Assembly (NCBI GenBank): GCA_038501195.1 | Contig: JBBPUQ010000008.1 | Coordinates: forward strand, 1,654,001-1,718,000 | Length of the DNA: 64,000 bases | Direction of reading: 5' to 3' | DNA from: Nemania diffusa | Taxonomy: Eukaryota > Ascomycota > Sordariomycetes > Xylariales > Xylariaceae | Shown: one piece after another, positions 1 to 11,273 of the stretch | Numbering within the stretch: position 1 is the stretch's first letter | Layout of the letters: each line of letters begins with the position of its first letter | Position numbers and translations under genes: made by a program | Notes under the pieces: generated by a model | Databases searched by the model: none | The model's input: the letters and a program-made list of their open reading frames with translations, nothing else | Told to the model about the DNA's origin: nothing

Positions 1-2245
1 TCGCGTAGCATCTGGCCGTTGCTACTATTCAGGAATGGCCACGCGACTCGGTAGCTTCACTTACATAGTTGCAGGTACAGCTGGTTGGTGACTACGCAAT
101 GGGTGTCCGATGCTGCTCTATCTCTTTGTCAAGAAAGTCGAAAGTCACCTAGTTTCAACAAGCCAATCGCTAGCTTTCCGTTTAGATGTCAACAAATTGC
201 CATTTCCGGAGTATAGCAAACAAATGTTACTTACATACAAGCTTGTACATAATAATTTTTAAATATCTGCGTAGGCAGTCCAAGCTCTTCTCCATGCTGA
301 GGCATCAAGTGGAGACAGATGTTTTGTTATCGTGCCTATTCTATACCTCTTCTATCCACCAAACTAGGCCAGATGTGTCGACATACTCGATTGTCTAGTC
401 TACTGTTGATGGTCTACGCATATAATTTCATGCACGACAAGACCGGGGTGCGTTCCTCGAAGTTGTCTTGGCATCTACCTCTCATTTATGATGTCGTGTA
501 CATAATTCATAGTTCTACGGCGTCATCAAGTGCCTTATCTTTAGGTTATATAATTGAACCATCTACCTATAATTGATGTATTAAAAGGTCCTACAGAGTA
601 TGGAACACTCTTGTGACACGTTTTGTGAGTACTACCTAATTCAGCCGATAAGGTACCTACGAATATTATAGCTCCTATGTAAGCTATGTGCTGACCCATT
701 TTAGTCTAGATCATGACGGTACTATTTTGCGTGTAAGTGAACGAGTGTGATAAGGCACACACGCAGACACTGCGGGATATAATGGTTGTTGATGTACGGC
801 CACCCATAATATCCAAATGAAAAAGGAGGTGCCGACGAGTTATCATTTTACAGGTCGGTCGGCTCTGCCCTGGGTGCTGTGCACTACCTATATCCAAGTA
901 ACTAATGGGGATAGTTGGAGCTAGCGGAGAAAATAGGTATTGGATGTAGATAGGTAGCTCCTTTTTGGGGTAGCAAAGCTCCAAGGTGTAAAGCAAGGTG
1001 ACGTCAGAGTATAGCGAACCCACATGGCGTTAACTACCTGGTACGTACAAAGGGTTGCACCCAAGCAAACCTTGCCAACCAGTGTCTCAGTCAACCTGAT
1101 CCAAATTGTGATGCCATCCCAATCCTTAAATGTCCGTTCCCTACGATGAGCTGAGACCTCGTATACTTTTCTCTAAGTTGGTAAATTTCATCCGATTAGC
1201 AAGTCTCCTAATTGTGAATACGAATGGTCAACATCACCACGTTTCTCCCAACGAAACCTTCGGATTGTACACCCTCATAATCACCATCTGACATGACTAT
1301 ACTTATTAGCGAACTACTCTATCTTAATGAGTCGAAACGCGCCGCTTCGCTACCGACAACGCACAGCCTATCTGAGACTCTCCAGTGACACAAGTAGAAC
1401 CCCATTTACTTCCTGTCCGACCGGACGGACCTTGGGCCCGGATTCCCGGAAATCCGGGTACCATTTTTCACCTCGCGAAACACAGTCATTGTGTATTATT
1501 GCTGCTACTAACTTGGGGTTTGCTTCTTTTATCGCTCAAGTTGCGGCTGCGGTTTAAGGACTCATTATTATGTCGCTCATTGGACAATGTCCTACGTATC
1601 CTGGTCTACCTAACTTACCAACCGCTCTATCTAGGTCATACATATCTCCATACATGACATCAAAGGGTCAGCCCAAGGTGCATTCCTCTAAATACAAACG
1701 TTTAGCGATCAAGCTATCTAACACAGATACAATCTATTTTAAAAAGACACTAAGCTAGAGAAGTTGAAATGCGGAATCGTCCCCTTGAGATTGGCGGTCG
1801 GGCCGAGTCTGTTCCTGAATTTTCCTTTCGGTCCGTTCTTGGGCACCAACTCTCTTAGAGCATATGTCGACACTTAGAATTGATCTCGATAACGAACTTA
1901 CGAACTTTGCGCCTGAACACGATAGAATTAAAGGGCTCATCATCACGGTTTGCGGCATATAACGCACGTACATACAACAATGAAGACCCTGCATCAGCTT
2001 TGGGGTAAGGCTTGACCCTGAAAAATCCCTCTTCACTGCATACCCCCGTATGCTTCAAAATATATCTGGTAGTAGCAATGCAGAGAAAGGAGAAAATGAG
2101 TCACGGTTATAAGTCGCTCAATGACGACCCTAAACTGGAATTAAGCTAACATACTGCTATTTTGTATACTAGTCAAGGTATCTCGACTCCATGGAACTGC
2201 TCATATTGGTACCAATACACCCATCACAGCTAGCATGCCCCTAGC
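1..2245. other. Intergenic, no gene supported
   Basis: All frames are broken by frequent stops, and the short open frames here (for example around 1327-1657 and 1755-2058) show no recognisable motif, no intron structure and no family resemblance. Composition is moderately AT-rich. Nothing supports a gene, RNA or transposon. Confidence 0.6.
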
Positions 2246-3417
2246 CTAGAAAGTAGAAGGGAAAGTTGTTAAACGTCCTCCATCAGTGACAACGACGGCC
2301 CCGTTTAGATACGCCCCTGCGCGAGAGGCAATATATAAAATCGCACCACCCATATCCTGTTCGTCACCGACACGCTCGAGAGGGATCTGGCTCTTGCCCA
2401 TTGGTCCTGCCCGTGCCAGGAGCGGGGCTGACATCTCGCTAGGGTAGACTGTGCCCATAGTCAGCGTTATTAATGAGCGTCGAAGGCCAGTTACTATTGA
2501 CTCTTCTCGAAAAAGTAGAGGGCAGGGGCTGCTTACGTCCTGGACATATCACGTTCGCCCTAATATCCCACTGTGGAAGCACAACGCTCAGATTCTTGAT
2601 GAGATGCGTGCATGCGGCTTTACTCTGTCCGTCTAAAGTTTGTTAATATTTTCCCCGTGCTCAGCTTGATGCGCACGTGGCCAACTAAAGTTTGGGTGTC
2701 GAATCTTAAACACGATAAGACGAGGACTATTATACTCACTACAAGGTGTCAGAAAATAGAGCTTTCGTATTAGGTGCTTCTCGGACTTACCAAGCAAACC
2801 CTCCGGTATTTATCTTGTTGAAACCACCAATCGAGCTCGTAGCCACGACCTGAGACTTCTGCTCGACATTCCCGCGAGCATTGCCGGCATCCAGCAGCTT
2901 TAAAAACGACATTGTGGTATACCAAACCCCACTAGTGTTCACGGCAAAGGTATTCGTGTACTCTTCAATTGGTGCCGCCAAGTTACCCGCGATAAACTCA
3001 TCGAGAGTAGTCTCGGCGTTAGGTCTTATACCGAACGGCCCTCCAATCCCCGAGTTGCACACTAGCAAGTTCACAAAACCAGCGTCCTTCTCGATATGCG
3101 ACGCGGCTGCTTTGAGCGACTCAACAGACGCGACGTCACAGACGACGGGCACGATGCTAGGGTTACCAATGCTAGAGGCTGCCTCCTGCAGTTTGTCCAG
3201 ACGCCGACCGAGGATGTACACTTTCGCAGCGCCATTGGCAGCGAGGGCCTTCGTGATCATCAGCCCAATGCCTAGAGATCTATGAGAATACTGTAAGCGA
3301 GAGACTGTGGTTTTCCTACTTACCTGTACCGCCACCTGTGACAACGGCTACAAGACCCTCGACATTGAATAGATTTGCGGCGCTCAACGCTGCAGTATTA
3401 TCTGTTGTATCAGCCAT
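2246..3417 (-). CDS. Short-chain dehydrogenase/reductase, 4 exons, with an out-of-phase splice junction
   Basis: Classical NAD(P)-dependent SDR with a Rossmann fold, about 290 residues if read through. Exons by splice consensus are 3417-3324, 3271-2791, 2632-2537 and 2448-2246. The cofactor motif TGGGTGIG spans the first junction. The conserved N-S-G loop (CNSGIGG) and the catalytic serine region (VVATSSIGG) lie in exon 2; YGQSK (catalytic Tyr and Lys, the YxxxK signature) opens exon 3; the PG-LYPSEM segment spans junction 3; and the C-terminal TDGG motif lies in exon 4. Junctions 1 and 3 are in phase with GT-AG sites. Junction 2 is not: exon 2 ends GCT TG before GTAAGT, while exon 3 resumes with AC GGA CAG, so canonical splicing gives TGA exactly at the catalytic tyrosine codon. 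One G fewer at the donor would restore Y-G-Q-S-K. It is either a young pseudogene, an unusual donor, or a base-call error. The substrate is unknown. The start is the first ATG before the cofactor motif. Confidence 0.82.
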
Positions 3418-4482
3418 GGTGAAGTGAGGTTTAAAGACTACCTAGATATATTTCTCAAATGCCAAGTTATTTAATTATAGAACTGACGCAGTTCACGGCG
3501 TCGAAGCTGCTTTTTATAATCTCAAGCTACACAGAGCATTTGTAATCGTGAACCCCGCCATTGCCCCTCCTCGTCCACAGAGGCTGTAGTGGAGCAAGCT
3601 AATTCGCCTTTGGCGTTGAGCAGGCAGATAATTATTCCCGTTCCAACGCCAAACTCCGCATGGAATCTATACTGGGTGCTACCGGCCGGGCGGGAGAAGG
3701 TTGGAGAGGCTTGGTTCCCCTCGCCTACTAGGTACAAGTGGATATGACATACCTATATGAATCCGCGTGTCTAGAGACGCGTAAGTTAATCGTACGGAAC
3801 AAGTACACCATGATGGTTAGCAGCGCTGCCCACAGGTAAAGTAATTCAAGTAATTTTCTACGCATAATAGCAAATAAAATATCAACCAAACTGGTTGCAA
3901 TTAATTAAAGCAATTTTTATTAAAAAGTAGCATCTATTTAACTTATTTAACAAATTAAAATTCTTTTTTGGCTTATCTTTGTTAAAATAAATTACTTGCC
4001 AAGACCAAATTACTTTACCTGTGGGCAGCGCTGATGGTTAGCGGCTTTTCTACTAATCTACTTACTGTACCTCTGTATCGGTATGATATATTATATAAGT
4101 TGTTAAGCAAAGCTGAGCGCGAGACTAAAGCAAAGTCTGCAATAATCTATTCCCGAAGTCTATATTCGCGGGGTCCAACTCATTCGCGCGATCTAATTCA
4201 AACCGTAGTTGAATTCCACCCATGCTCTATCTTAGTTGCAAAAGCATGCAGGAGCCTGCATACTGGCGGATTGGCGGATTGGCGGAAATCAGAGAAGCTA
4301 AGTAGTAGAATGACGTGCATGGGTTGTGGATATCTTTAGCCTAACAGGTACCTAGTTACAGTATTATCTAGTAATGGATAATCATAAGACACTGTATGAA
4401 AGACCCGCTTTTAACTTTTCCCCGGCGAAGCAACATTTCAACAAGAGCTGGCAGCAATCACAGACAGAACGTGATTCTTAAG
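3418..4482. other. Intergenic between SDR and BUD22, containing a MITE
   Basis: The divergent SDR and BUD22 genes share this roughly 1-kb spacer. It holds the 213-bp MITE at 3821-4033 and a small 8-bp direct repeat (GGCGGATT, two exact copies plus a third partial copy) at 4265-4286. The open frame at 3522-3737 has no recognisable features. An ATG at 4396 is in frame with BUD22 but would add an unusual N-terminus. Confidence 0.6.
3813..4041. mobile_element. Non-autonomous hAT-type MITE with 8-bp target site duplication
   Basis: The element spans 3821-4033 (213 bp). It has perfect 26-bp terminal inverted repeats that begin CAGCGCTGCCCACAGG at the left; the right end reads the same on the minus strand. 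It is bracketed by direct 8-bp copies of ATGGTTAG at 3813-3820 and 4034-4041. CAG...CTG termini with 8-bp duplications are the hallmark of hAT superfamily insertions. The interior is very AT-rich, has no ORF, and carries a subterminal repeat of CAAGTAATTT in inverted orientation. The perfect duplication and perfect terminal repeats suggest recent insertion. It must have been mobilised by a transposase encoded elsewhere. Confidence 0.88.
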
Positions 4483-6072
4483 ATGCCGAAGCGGAAAAGA
4501 GGCGAGCCAAGCCTTGAGGAAAACCTTGCAAAATGGGAGAAGGAATTGGTTCGCGGTCTCAAAACCGCCAAAGGCTTCGAGCGCCAGCGTCTGAGCAAAC
4601 GATTTCGCGAGGCCGATACTGAGAAAACGGCTCGACTGGAGAGGGAGATTCTTGTGTTAAAGGTATGATAAGCGGTTGGGCAATAGCATAGCGCCAGTGA
4701 GGCGGCAATATGATCAGTCAATCTGAGATCTAACGTGGTGTTCCTGCAGAGTCTCGACCTACACCAGGCAGCACATGCGCATCTATGCTCGTCTCTTCTG
4801 AAGATCAAAGGAGTCGCCGAATCACCCAAGCTACCCTCCAACATCAAGCCAGTCCCAAAACCCGAGCTATCGGAAGAAGAAAAGACTGCATTGCACAACA
4901 TCACGAGCGCACTTTGCAACCGGAAACAGGTCAAGGATGTCGTTGAAGAGGCCATCATGGGCACGTGCATAGCCCTGCGAGTGCCCATGCCAGAAAAGAG
5001 GAACAAGAGCAAAAATAAGGACAGAACTACCACTACCACGACAAAGAATCCTAGGGCTACAAAAGACGAACAAGCAGATGAGAGGGGGGATCTGGACAGT
5101 CCTGCGGACGACGAGTCCGAAGACGCGGAGGAGCCCGAATTCGAAGGGCCACCGCTGCTCAAGAGGAAAATAGAAAAAAACGAAGACGAAGATGATCTCG
5201 AGAGCGTCACAGGCTCCAAAGCGTCTGAGAGCCCCGAATTTGAAGGCTTCTCTGACAGCGATGCCGAGGAGAAGATGTTCTCCAAGTACGACGAACTGGT
5301 GCGGGGGTCGAGCGATGAAGAGGATAATTCAGATGAGGAAGACGACGAGGACGAAGATGAAAGCGATCGCGCAGATAGTAGATCAAAGTCCTTTCGAAAA
5401 CTTGCGCTTGACGATATCTCACTATCGTCCGAAGCATCAGATGATTCCGATGATTCTGAAGACGACGCCCTTGCCCCTCCCTCTAAAAAGGCGAAAGTCA
5501 GAGCTGTTAAACCAGTCTCGTTCAATCCGGGCAATTCAACGTTCCTACCATCTTTAATGGGAGGCTACATATCCGGATCCGAATCAGCCTCCGATGTGGA
5601 CGTTGCACCGCCGGCGAGGAAAAACAGGAGGGGGCAGAGAGCGCGCCAGGCAATCTGGGACAAGAAGTACGGCGAGAAAGCGAAACACCACCAAAAGGAG
5701 GGCGACTCAAGGGACTCGGGCTGGGACATGAAGAGGGGCGCCGTAGGCGGGGATGGAGATACGTCCAAGCCATGGAAGAAGGGCATCCGGAACCCCTTCG
5801 AGAAGAACAATGTCCATCCAGACAGGCAGCGTCAGTTGCAAGGGGAAAGCGATCGCCAAGCCAAGGGCAAGGAGCCGAGGGATACCCGGGAGAGACGCGA
5901 GCCAAGACACCAGGACAGAAGCCAGAGCTCCCAAGCAGAGCAGCCGAAACCGAAACCGCCGCCCTCGCGAGACGACACGGGATCTCTACATCCTAGTTGG
6001 GCCGCGGCCAAGAAGGCAAAGGAGGGCGTTCAGAAGGTAGAATTCCTAGGGAAGAAGGTCAAGTTCGATTAG
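4483..6072 (+). CDS. bud22: Bud22-family nucleolar protein (40S ribosome biogenesis)
   Basis: Two exons, 4483-4662 and 4750-6072, joined in phase 0 by an 87-nt intron (AAG|GTATGA to CTGCAG), give 500 residues. The N-terminus (MPKRKRGEPSLEENLAKWEK, then a basic helical region) and the SLDLHQAAHAHLCSSLLKIK segment are typical of the Bud22 domain. So is the C-terminus, with LHPSWAAAKKAKEG followed by FLGKKVKFD. The middle (roughly residues 177-271) is a long Asp/Glu/Ser-rich acidic tract, followed by Lys/Arg-rich stretches, as in nucleolar proteins. In yeast, Bud22 acts in 18S rRNA maturation and small-subunit assembly; the animal counterpart is SRFBP1. The start at 4483 is preferred because the family begins with a similar basic MPKRKR-like peptide. 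The long antisense open frame here is an artefact of acidic/Ser codons. Confidence 0.92.
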
Positions 6073-6739
6073 CGGAACATGGAAAGCAACTAGGATTATT
6101 GGAAGTTCTGTGATACAGTTAAACGATCTGTGTGAGCCGCGCGCTACGTACTTTAGATACCCGACATATCCCGCGGCTTTGTCCTGATGGTGTGTTAGAG
6201 ATGTTGAATATCTCTTGGCAAGCTAGGGTTTATCGCTGTACGTGAATGTACTAGACCGGCGATCGACGTAGTAGCCTTCTAATAAAATACGATCAACGAC
6301 GGTTTCATAGACTATAGTTACGTTATCGTGGCGATTTCTGCAGGTAAATAGAACTCTTGTTCCTAGACCACCTATCCGCACGTCAATGAGAGAGACAACA
6401 TGAAGTAAGTCAACGATGATGTATTAAGATTAAGGTATCTAGTATCTAGAAATGTACATGTGTGTAGTGTAATTCAACCCTGAGATTCCATCCTGTCTTT
6501 TTTAGTCTCGTTTTATTCGTATCTAATAGTGATCCCTAAACTCAAATCTTTGCCTTAATTCATCGCAAACTTGGATTAGGTAAAAAGAAATTGGTGCAAG
6601 CAAAATGTATCAAATCGGGGCATAGAAAATGATCAGTAAGGGGTATTGGTTAGTCAATGTAAATGGGATCATCTTGATCTCCGGAGCCATCGGAGTCATT
6701 ACTACTCACGAGCTTCTGGCGCTTAGAGGGCCCAGACTG
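6073..6739. other. Convergent 3' spacer between BUD22 and the F-box gene
   Basis: Both flanking genes end here. The sequence is AT-rich with several AATAAA-like or ATAAAA words suited to polyadenylation on either strand. No coding frame with family features is visible. Confidence 0.55.
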
Positions 6740-9421
6740 CTAGTCCGGGCTGCGTTTGCCGCCACATCGCTTCTGGGGAACGTTCGTTTCAGGGTCATCA
6801 CTAGAATCATGCCAACAACTCGGGGTTGAAGATGGCGACCTCTCTGGCTTGATACTCTTTCTGGTATCCTCGCCGTCGTTGAAGCTTCTTTCTTCCTTGC
6901 CGTTTTCTCCATCTTCTGCCTCCTCTTCATCAATTGTAGTGAGATCGATATATGTAGTCGATTTGCGACCAACATATTGTTTGTCGTCCGAATCACTATC
7001 ACTGGGAGCAGAGCATGAGCCCTCGCGGACGAAGAGACCGCTGTCGCTGCTAGTCTCTCCGCCGCCACACGGGCGCCTTCGTTTTTTATCGTTAGCATCG
7101 CCATCTTCGATGATTATAATATGGGGCTGGGGAGTAACTGTAGTATCAAACCCAGTGTCATATTCACTATCGTCGCTAACAATAGAGCTTGAACGCGCGG
7201 ACCGTGAAGAGCTACTGAGATAATCCGTCATACCGATATCTTCGGGTGTGGTGTTAACATCGTCCATTTCAATATCTGTCTCCACATCACTCTCCACAGT
7301 TAAACTGTGGGAGGCGCTTCGCGCAGAATCCCCTGAGATGCTGCTATTTCCAGAGTCAGAGGAGTCACCAGAGGTTGAATATCCTCCAGAGGAACTATAT
7401 CCGCTTGAAGATGATGACGTTTCCGAGCCGTTTATGGATGTATCCTCTATGAGGGTGTCGTCGTAGAAGCGCGCAACGAACCCCATGGTTTCATCGTCAG
7501 GGCGGAACATTGTTAGGCCTGTAAGTGGCTCGAGGTTTTCAATCTCGGCCTTGAAAATCGCCACGTTTGTTTTCTCTCGCCTTACCACGTTGCCTATATC
7601 CTGGGCGAAAGACCAGTCGCGAATCAGGCAACGGCCATAGCTATTGGTATCATAGAAACGAACCCATTTCATGCCTCGTAGCTGATAGATGAAGTCCATT
7701 CCTTGGACGGTCCTCATGCTACGATTTTTGCGGTAATTGGGCTGAAAAGCAGTCCGCCGAGCCTCCATTCCGAATATATCCAGCGTATCTTCGTCAATAT
7801 CATCGGCAGCAAAGTCTTTGAAGTAATCCTTTTCGTCCAGCATCTCATATGGACGTCGCATACGTGATTTATCTGATTCATTTATATGAATCGCTAAGGT
7901 ACGTAGACGACTGGTGTGCATGAACCAGGCTAGAGGCTGCTTTCTCAGGGACACTCCCTTTTTTTGCCTGGGCGTCAGATTCCCTTGCCACAGAAGCTCC
8001 ACGTTGACAAGTCGTCCAACTCGAGCCTTTCCTATGCCATTGCAAAAGCGGCCAAACTCACCGAGAGAACTAAAGGCGAACGTATTCGTCGCTAGGACAG
8101 GTCAACTGTTGCAATAAACCCAAAATATGAAAAAATACCGGACAATAGGGCTGACTCACCATAGAATAGATGGGCCGTAGCGTAATTCCATCGTTTAGAC
8201 ACTAGCAGATAGTCTAAATACCTAGACGGCTTGTCCGCTGTTGCAACGCAGCAATCTGCATTGCCGAAATCGAAGCGACTTGGGAAAAAGACGTTATCAG
8301 GTTTGCAATCGAAAGGGGGGGTACAGGGGTCTAGACGGGATAGACAGTGGACTAGCTCGCCACTTGGAATCAGTTTCTTCCAGATACGAAATTGGATGCT
8401 AACCGGGAGTCTTTCAAATGAGAAAGGGGCGTTCTCTAAAAACCGAAGTGGAGTAAGGCGAGTGCATCTCAGTGGGAAGATAATTGAGCGGATGTGTCGA
8501 TGAATGCCTTCTAGGTCTTCGAGACCATTATAACGGTCAGAGATCATTTGATCGCGGAAATGGTTCTGGATTTCCGTTAAGGTGCAAGGTGTGTCGTGTA
8601 GATAGAGCTGTGGATGAGTTATGTTAAGACATGTAGACATATTACCCTGTCTGCATGAATCGAGGTATATTTTTTTATAGCCTCTGTAAGTTATATCCTC
8701 GTCGTCCTCAGGTTCGACGTTGCGGAATCCGTTTAAAGTATTTGAAAGTCTCTCTTCCCATGGCTAAATAGTAACGAGTTAGCGTGACTAGGTAAACGAT
8801 CCTAACTAGAGGTGTGATCAAACTTACGTTCCAAGTAATTCTACCGCGCAAGTTTAGACGCGCAACTTCTTCTTTGAGTTGCGTGATCTCAACTTTTAGC
8901 TCTTTCTGAATTGTCTCATCTTCTTTTTTGAGGTCGTCAACCTCTTTGGCCCAACTTTGCTTGACGTTGTGAACCTCTTTGGCCCAACTTTGCTTGACGT
9001 CGTGAACCTTTTTGGCACAACTTTGCTTGGTTTGGTAACACTGTCCACATGTTGTGGGCCTTGGCCTTGGTCTACGTGCGCGGCGTGACTCCTGTTCTTC
9101 GCCATCAGACATCTCGTCTAAAATTTCTGGGCTTACATCTCCACTGTTATCGTCGTCCACGTCCGGCTCCACGTTCTCTTCATCTTCTGCTCCGTCGTTG
9201 TCACCGTCTTCTTCTTCGTTATTATTGTCGTCTCCTTTGTCGTTACCGTCCTCTAGCATATTCTCGTCTTCGCTACTGCTAGAGAGCCAGGTTACGATTT
9301 CATCTTCGTCCTCGTCATCGCTGTATACTTCTCTTCGATTGGCTGCACGCCAGTTGCGCCTAACCTCATTCTCGTCGTTATCACTGTCCGTTGATGACAT
9401 CGTGCTTACCGAACGAGTCAA
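6740..9421 (-). CDS. F-box-like fungal protein with acidic coiled-coil N-terminus
   Basis: Three exons, 9421-8828, 8763-8160 and 8091-6740, joined in phases 0 and 1 through 64-68-nt GT-AG introns, give 849 residues. Residues 1-100 are extremely Asp/Glu-rich. About residues 128-165 contain three 11-residue repeats (core VKQSWAKEV), then a charged coiled coil. Exon 2 carries an F-box-like helix (FSFERLPVSIQFRIWKKLIP, near residues 312-331), followed by DYLLVSKRWNYATAHLFY, the usual layout of large fungal F-box-type families. Exon 3 holds TFAFSSLGEFGRFCNGIG and YQLRGMKWVRFYD-type blocks seen in those families, then a Ser/Asp/Glu-rich disordered tail. Likely role (inference): substrate receptor for an SCF ubiquitin ligase. 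An alternative start is the Met at 9400. Joining exon 1 to the F-box exons rests on the clean phase-0 splice; two separate genes remain possible. Confidence 0.75.
8933..9031 (-). repeat. Three tandem 33-bp coding repeats
   Basis: Three consecutive 33-bp units lie at 8933-8965, 8966-8998 and 8999-9031. The first two differ at very few positions and the third has a few more substitutions. They encode 11-residue units (V-H-D/N-V-K-Q-S-W-A-K-E type) in the F-box gene's coiled-coil region. An 11-residue period fits a hendecad coiled coil. The high nucleotide identity suggests recent slippage or duplication. Confidence 0.85.
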
Positions 9422-11273
9422 ATAGCTAGAGAACCTAGTGTTAAGCAGCCCTTGTTAACGTGTTCATAGGAGTGCATGTGAGACGTTCGATTTTGGGAGT
9501 TAGTTCGTAAAACAAGAGAAAAGATTTGAGGTAAAGGGGTGAAGGTTTGGAGTCAGTGCCTTACGTATGGAACGCCGGCTAGGATGTAAGGTATGATATT
9601 GAGAATCAAAGGAATACTTGTATTGGTATGAGGAAGATGTATGGTCTTAGTGTAAGGGGATTCAGAGTTGAAAGTGGTGAGTGAGAGATGGTAATGAAGT
9701 TCGGAGGTGATGAGAGTGAGTAGATCTGTTTGTATGTGTACACGATGAATCTAGAAGAAGTTAGCATCTCCCTGCTTGATACTGAGTAAAGGGGGAATGA
9801 ATTCTTGAGAGTATGAGGATAATTATGAGATGGAGGTTTGAAGATGAAGTTCGTTTCTAAGTTGGTTAGAGGGAAGAATCATAGAATAAGGTGAGTTGCC
9901 AAGCTCTGCCTACCTTATTTGTTACCTATGAGCAACTTCCTGCTGAGGGTGGCTACCAATTTGAAGAATTAGAAAGGTAGGACCAAATTGAAGATACTGT
10001 GGTCTCATGAGCTTCAGTGATCATTTAGATGTAGCCTTATAGGCGGAGGAGTAGAGAAGAGATGTAATGCAAGACCGCAGTTGCTAGGAAGCTTTCTAGC
10101 GTGCAAGATGTTATTACCTAACTAGAAGGAAGGGTGGGCCTTCTGATAAAGGAGATTATACCAGAGACGAGAAGAAACCAATATTCCTAAGAATTGGAGA
10201 TGGGATGAACTGGTAGATATGTTCATGAGGTCATGAGGAGGCGTGGTCAACTGCAGGACGGGTCTAGGGGCGGAACATGGGTAAAGTAGAGATCAAGAGG
10301 TAGAAATTTGATGACGAGACGTTAATTAATATGAAGAGAAAGAAGGAGCTATTTTATTCAAAGAGCTGTGATAGCGATTCTGGTATGAGCCCAGATACGT
10401 GAAATGGGGTGAAGATAGATAGTGTAGAATTGGTAGAAGAGGTTGAATTTAGTACTACTTGAGCCTGTGACTTCTTGATTGATAATTCAAACGATTATAT
10501 GTTTGCTAGAACTTGCAAGAGAGTGTGAGAGTGCTTTACGTTTTGATAGAATGAGCTATGAGCCACTATCCTAGCTAGTTGTCTGTGCCAAGTCAAAGAT
10601 CAGAGATATTTTGGTATCGCAGATGGGAGGAAGGTGTTACTTGAGCAGTATTGTGAGAGTAATTATTCTTGAGTGATCGTTGTTGGATAGTATATGAAAT
10701 GTTCTACCATCTTAGCATCTAGGATGCTTTGATGCCTCAACATCTTCACTTAAAGGGCCCAAGCAGGTGAGGAGGACCGGTGCGCCGTAGTGCCTTAAAG
10801 GGGCAGTGACATGGATTGGACATGATTCTAAAGACTGCTATGTTATGCTTTGGGTAAATTCTGTGAAATTTCCGAATTAAAGATAATAGATACCCCGGAT
10901 TATTTTTAAACAATCCGGGGTATCTAATAGTTTAGACGCTGTGTTACTAAGTTAAAGTGACTACAGACCATGGCCATGGTAACTGATATCTGATCTGCAC
11001 CGCCGTTGTGGCTCGTGCACGGACTACAACAAGGCTGCGAGGTGATTGGCTAAGATTTCTTCAGCTGAGTTTAGTTTCAGGCCAATGCCGGTTTAGCGGA
11101 TGGGGTCTTGCACGGGTGAGCGGCGTTAACTAAATAGCCCTTAGCGCACGCAGCACTCCGGATCTTCCTGCGAGATCGCAGGCTTTACTTAATTCAACCC
11201 ATCATCCCACTCATCCCACTTCTCAATTGACCACCACCTGTGCTCGCATTGAACACCAGACCAAGCAAGCAAC
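9422..11273. other. Gene-free tract: C-depleted leader plus carrier promoter
   Basis: From about 9430 to 10760 the plus strand is strikingly poor in C and rich in G and A: line-sized samples of 60 bases hold only 2-5 C but around 20-25 G. Read from the F-box gene's own strand, it is a long C/T-rich leader. No open frame of useful length exists on either strand. A strong hairpin sits at 10887-10926. From about 11160 to 11273 lies the pyrimidine-rich leader of the mitochondrial carrier gene. Confidence 0.6.
10887..10926. repeat. Perfect inverted repeat, 15-bp arms, TA-flanked
   Basis: Arms at 10887-10901 (TAGATACCCCGGATT) and 10912-10926 are exact reverse complements separated by a 10-nt AT-rich loop. 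The outermost TA on both sides could be a Tc1/mariner-type TA duplication around a 36-nt foldback. It could also be a transcription-termination or regulatory hairpin. Confidence 0.8.

Noticed and set aside
4458..5534. 358-codon minus-strand open frame antisense to BUD22
   Set aside because: It is the Ser-rich mirror of the acidic Asp/Glu tract of BUD22, whose family match is clear.
6706..7223. Open frames on both strands within the F-box gene's tail
   Set aside because: They overlap the Ser/Asp-rich exon 3 in other frames and have no motif.
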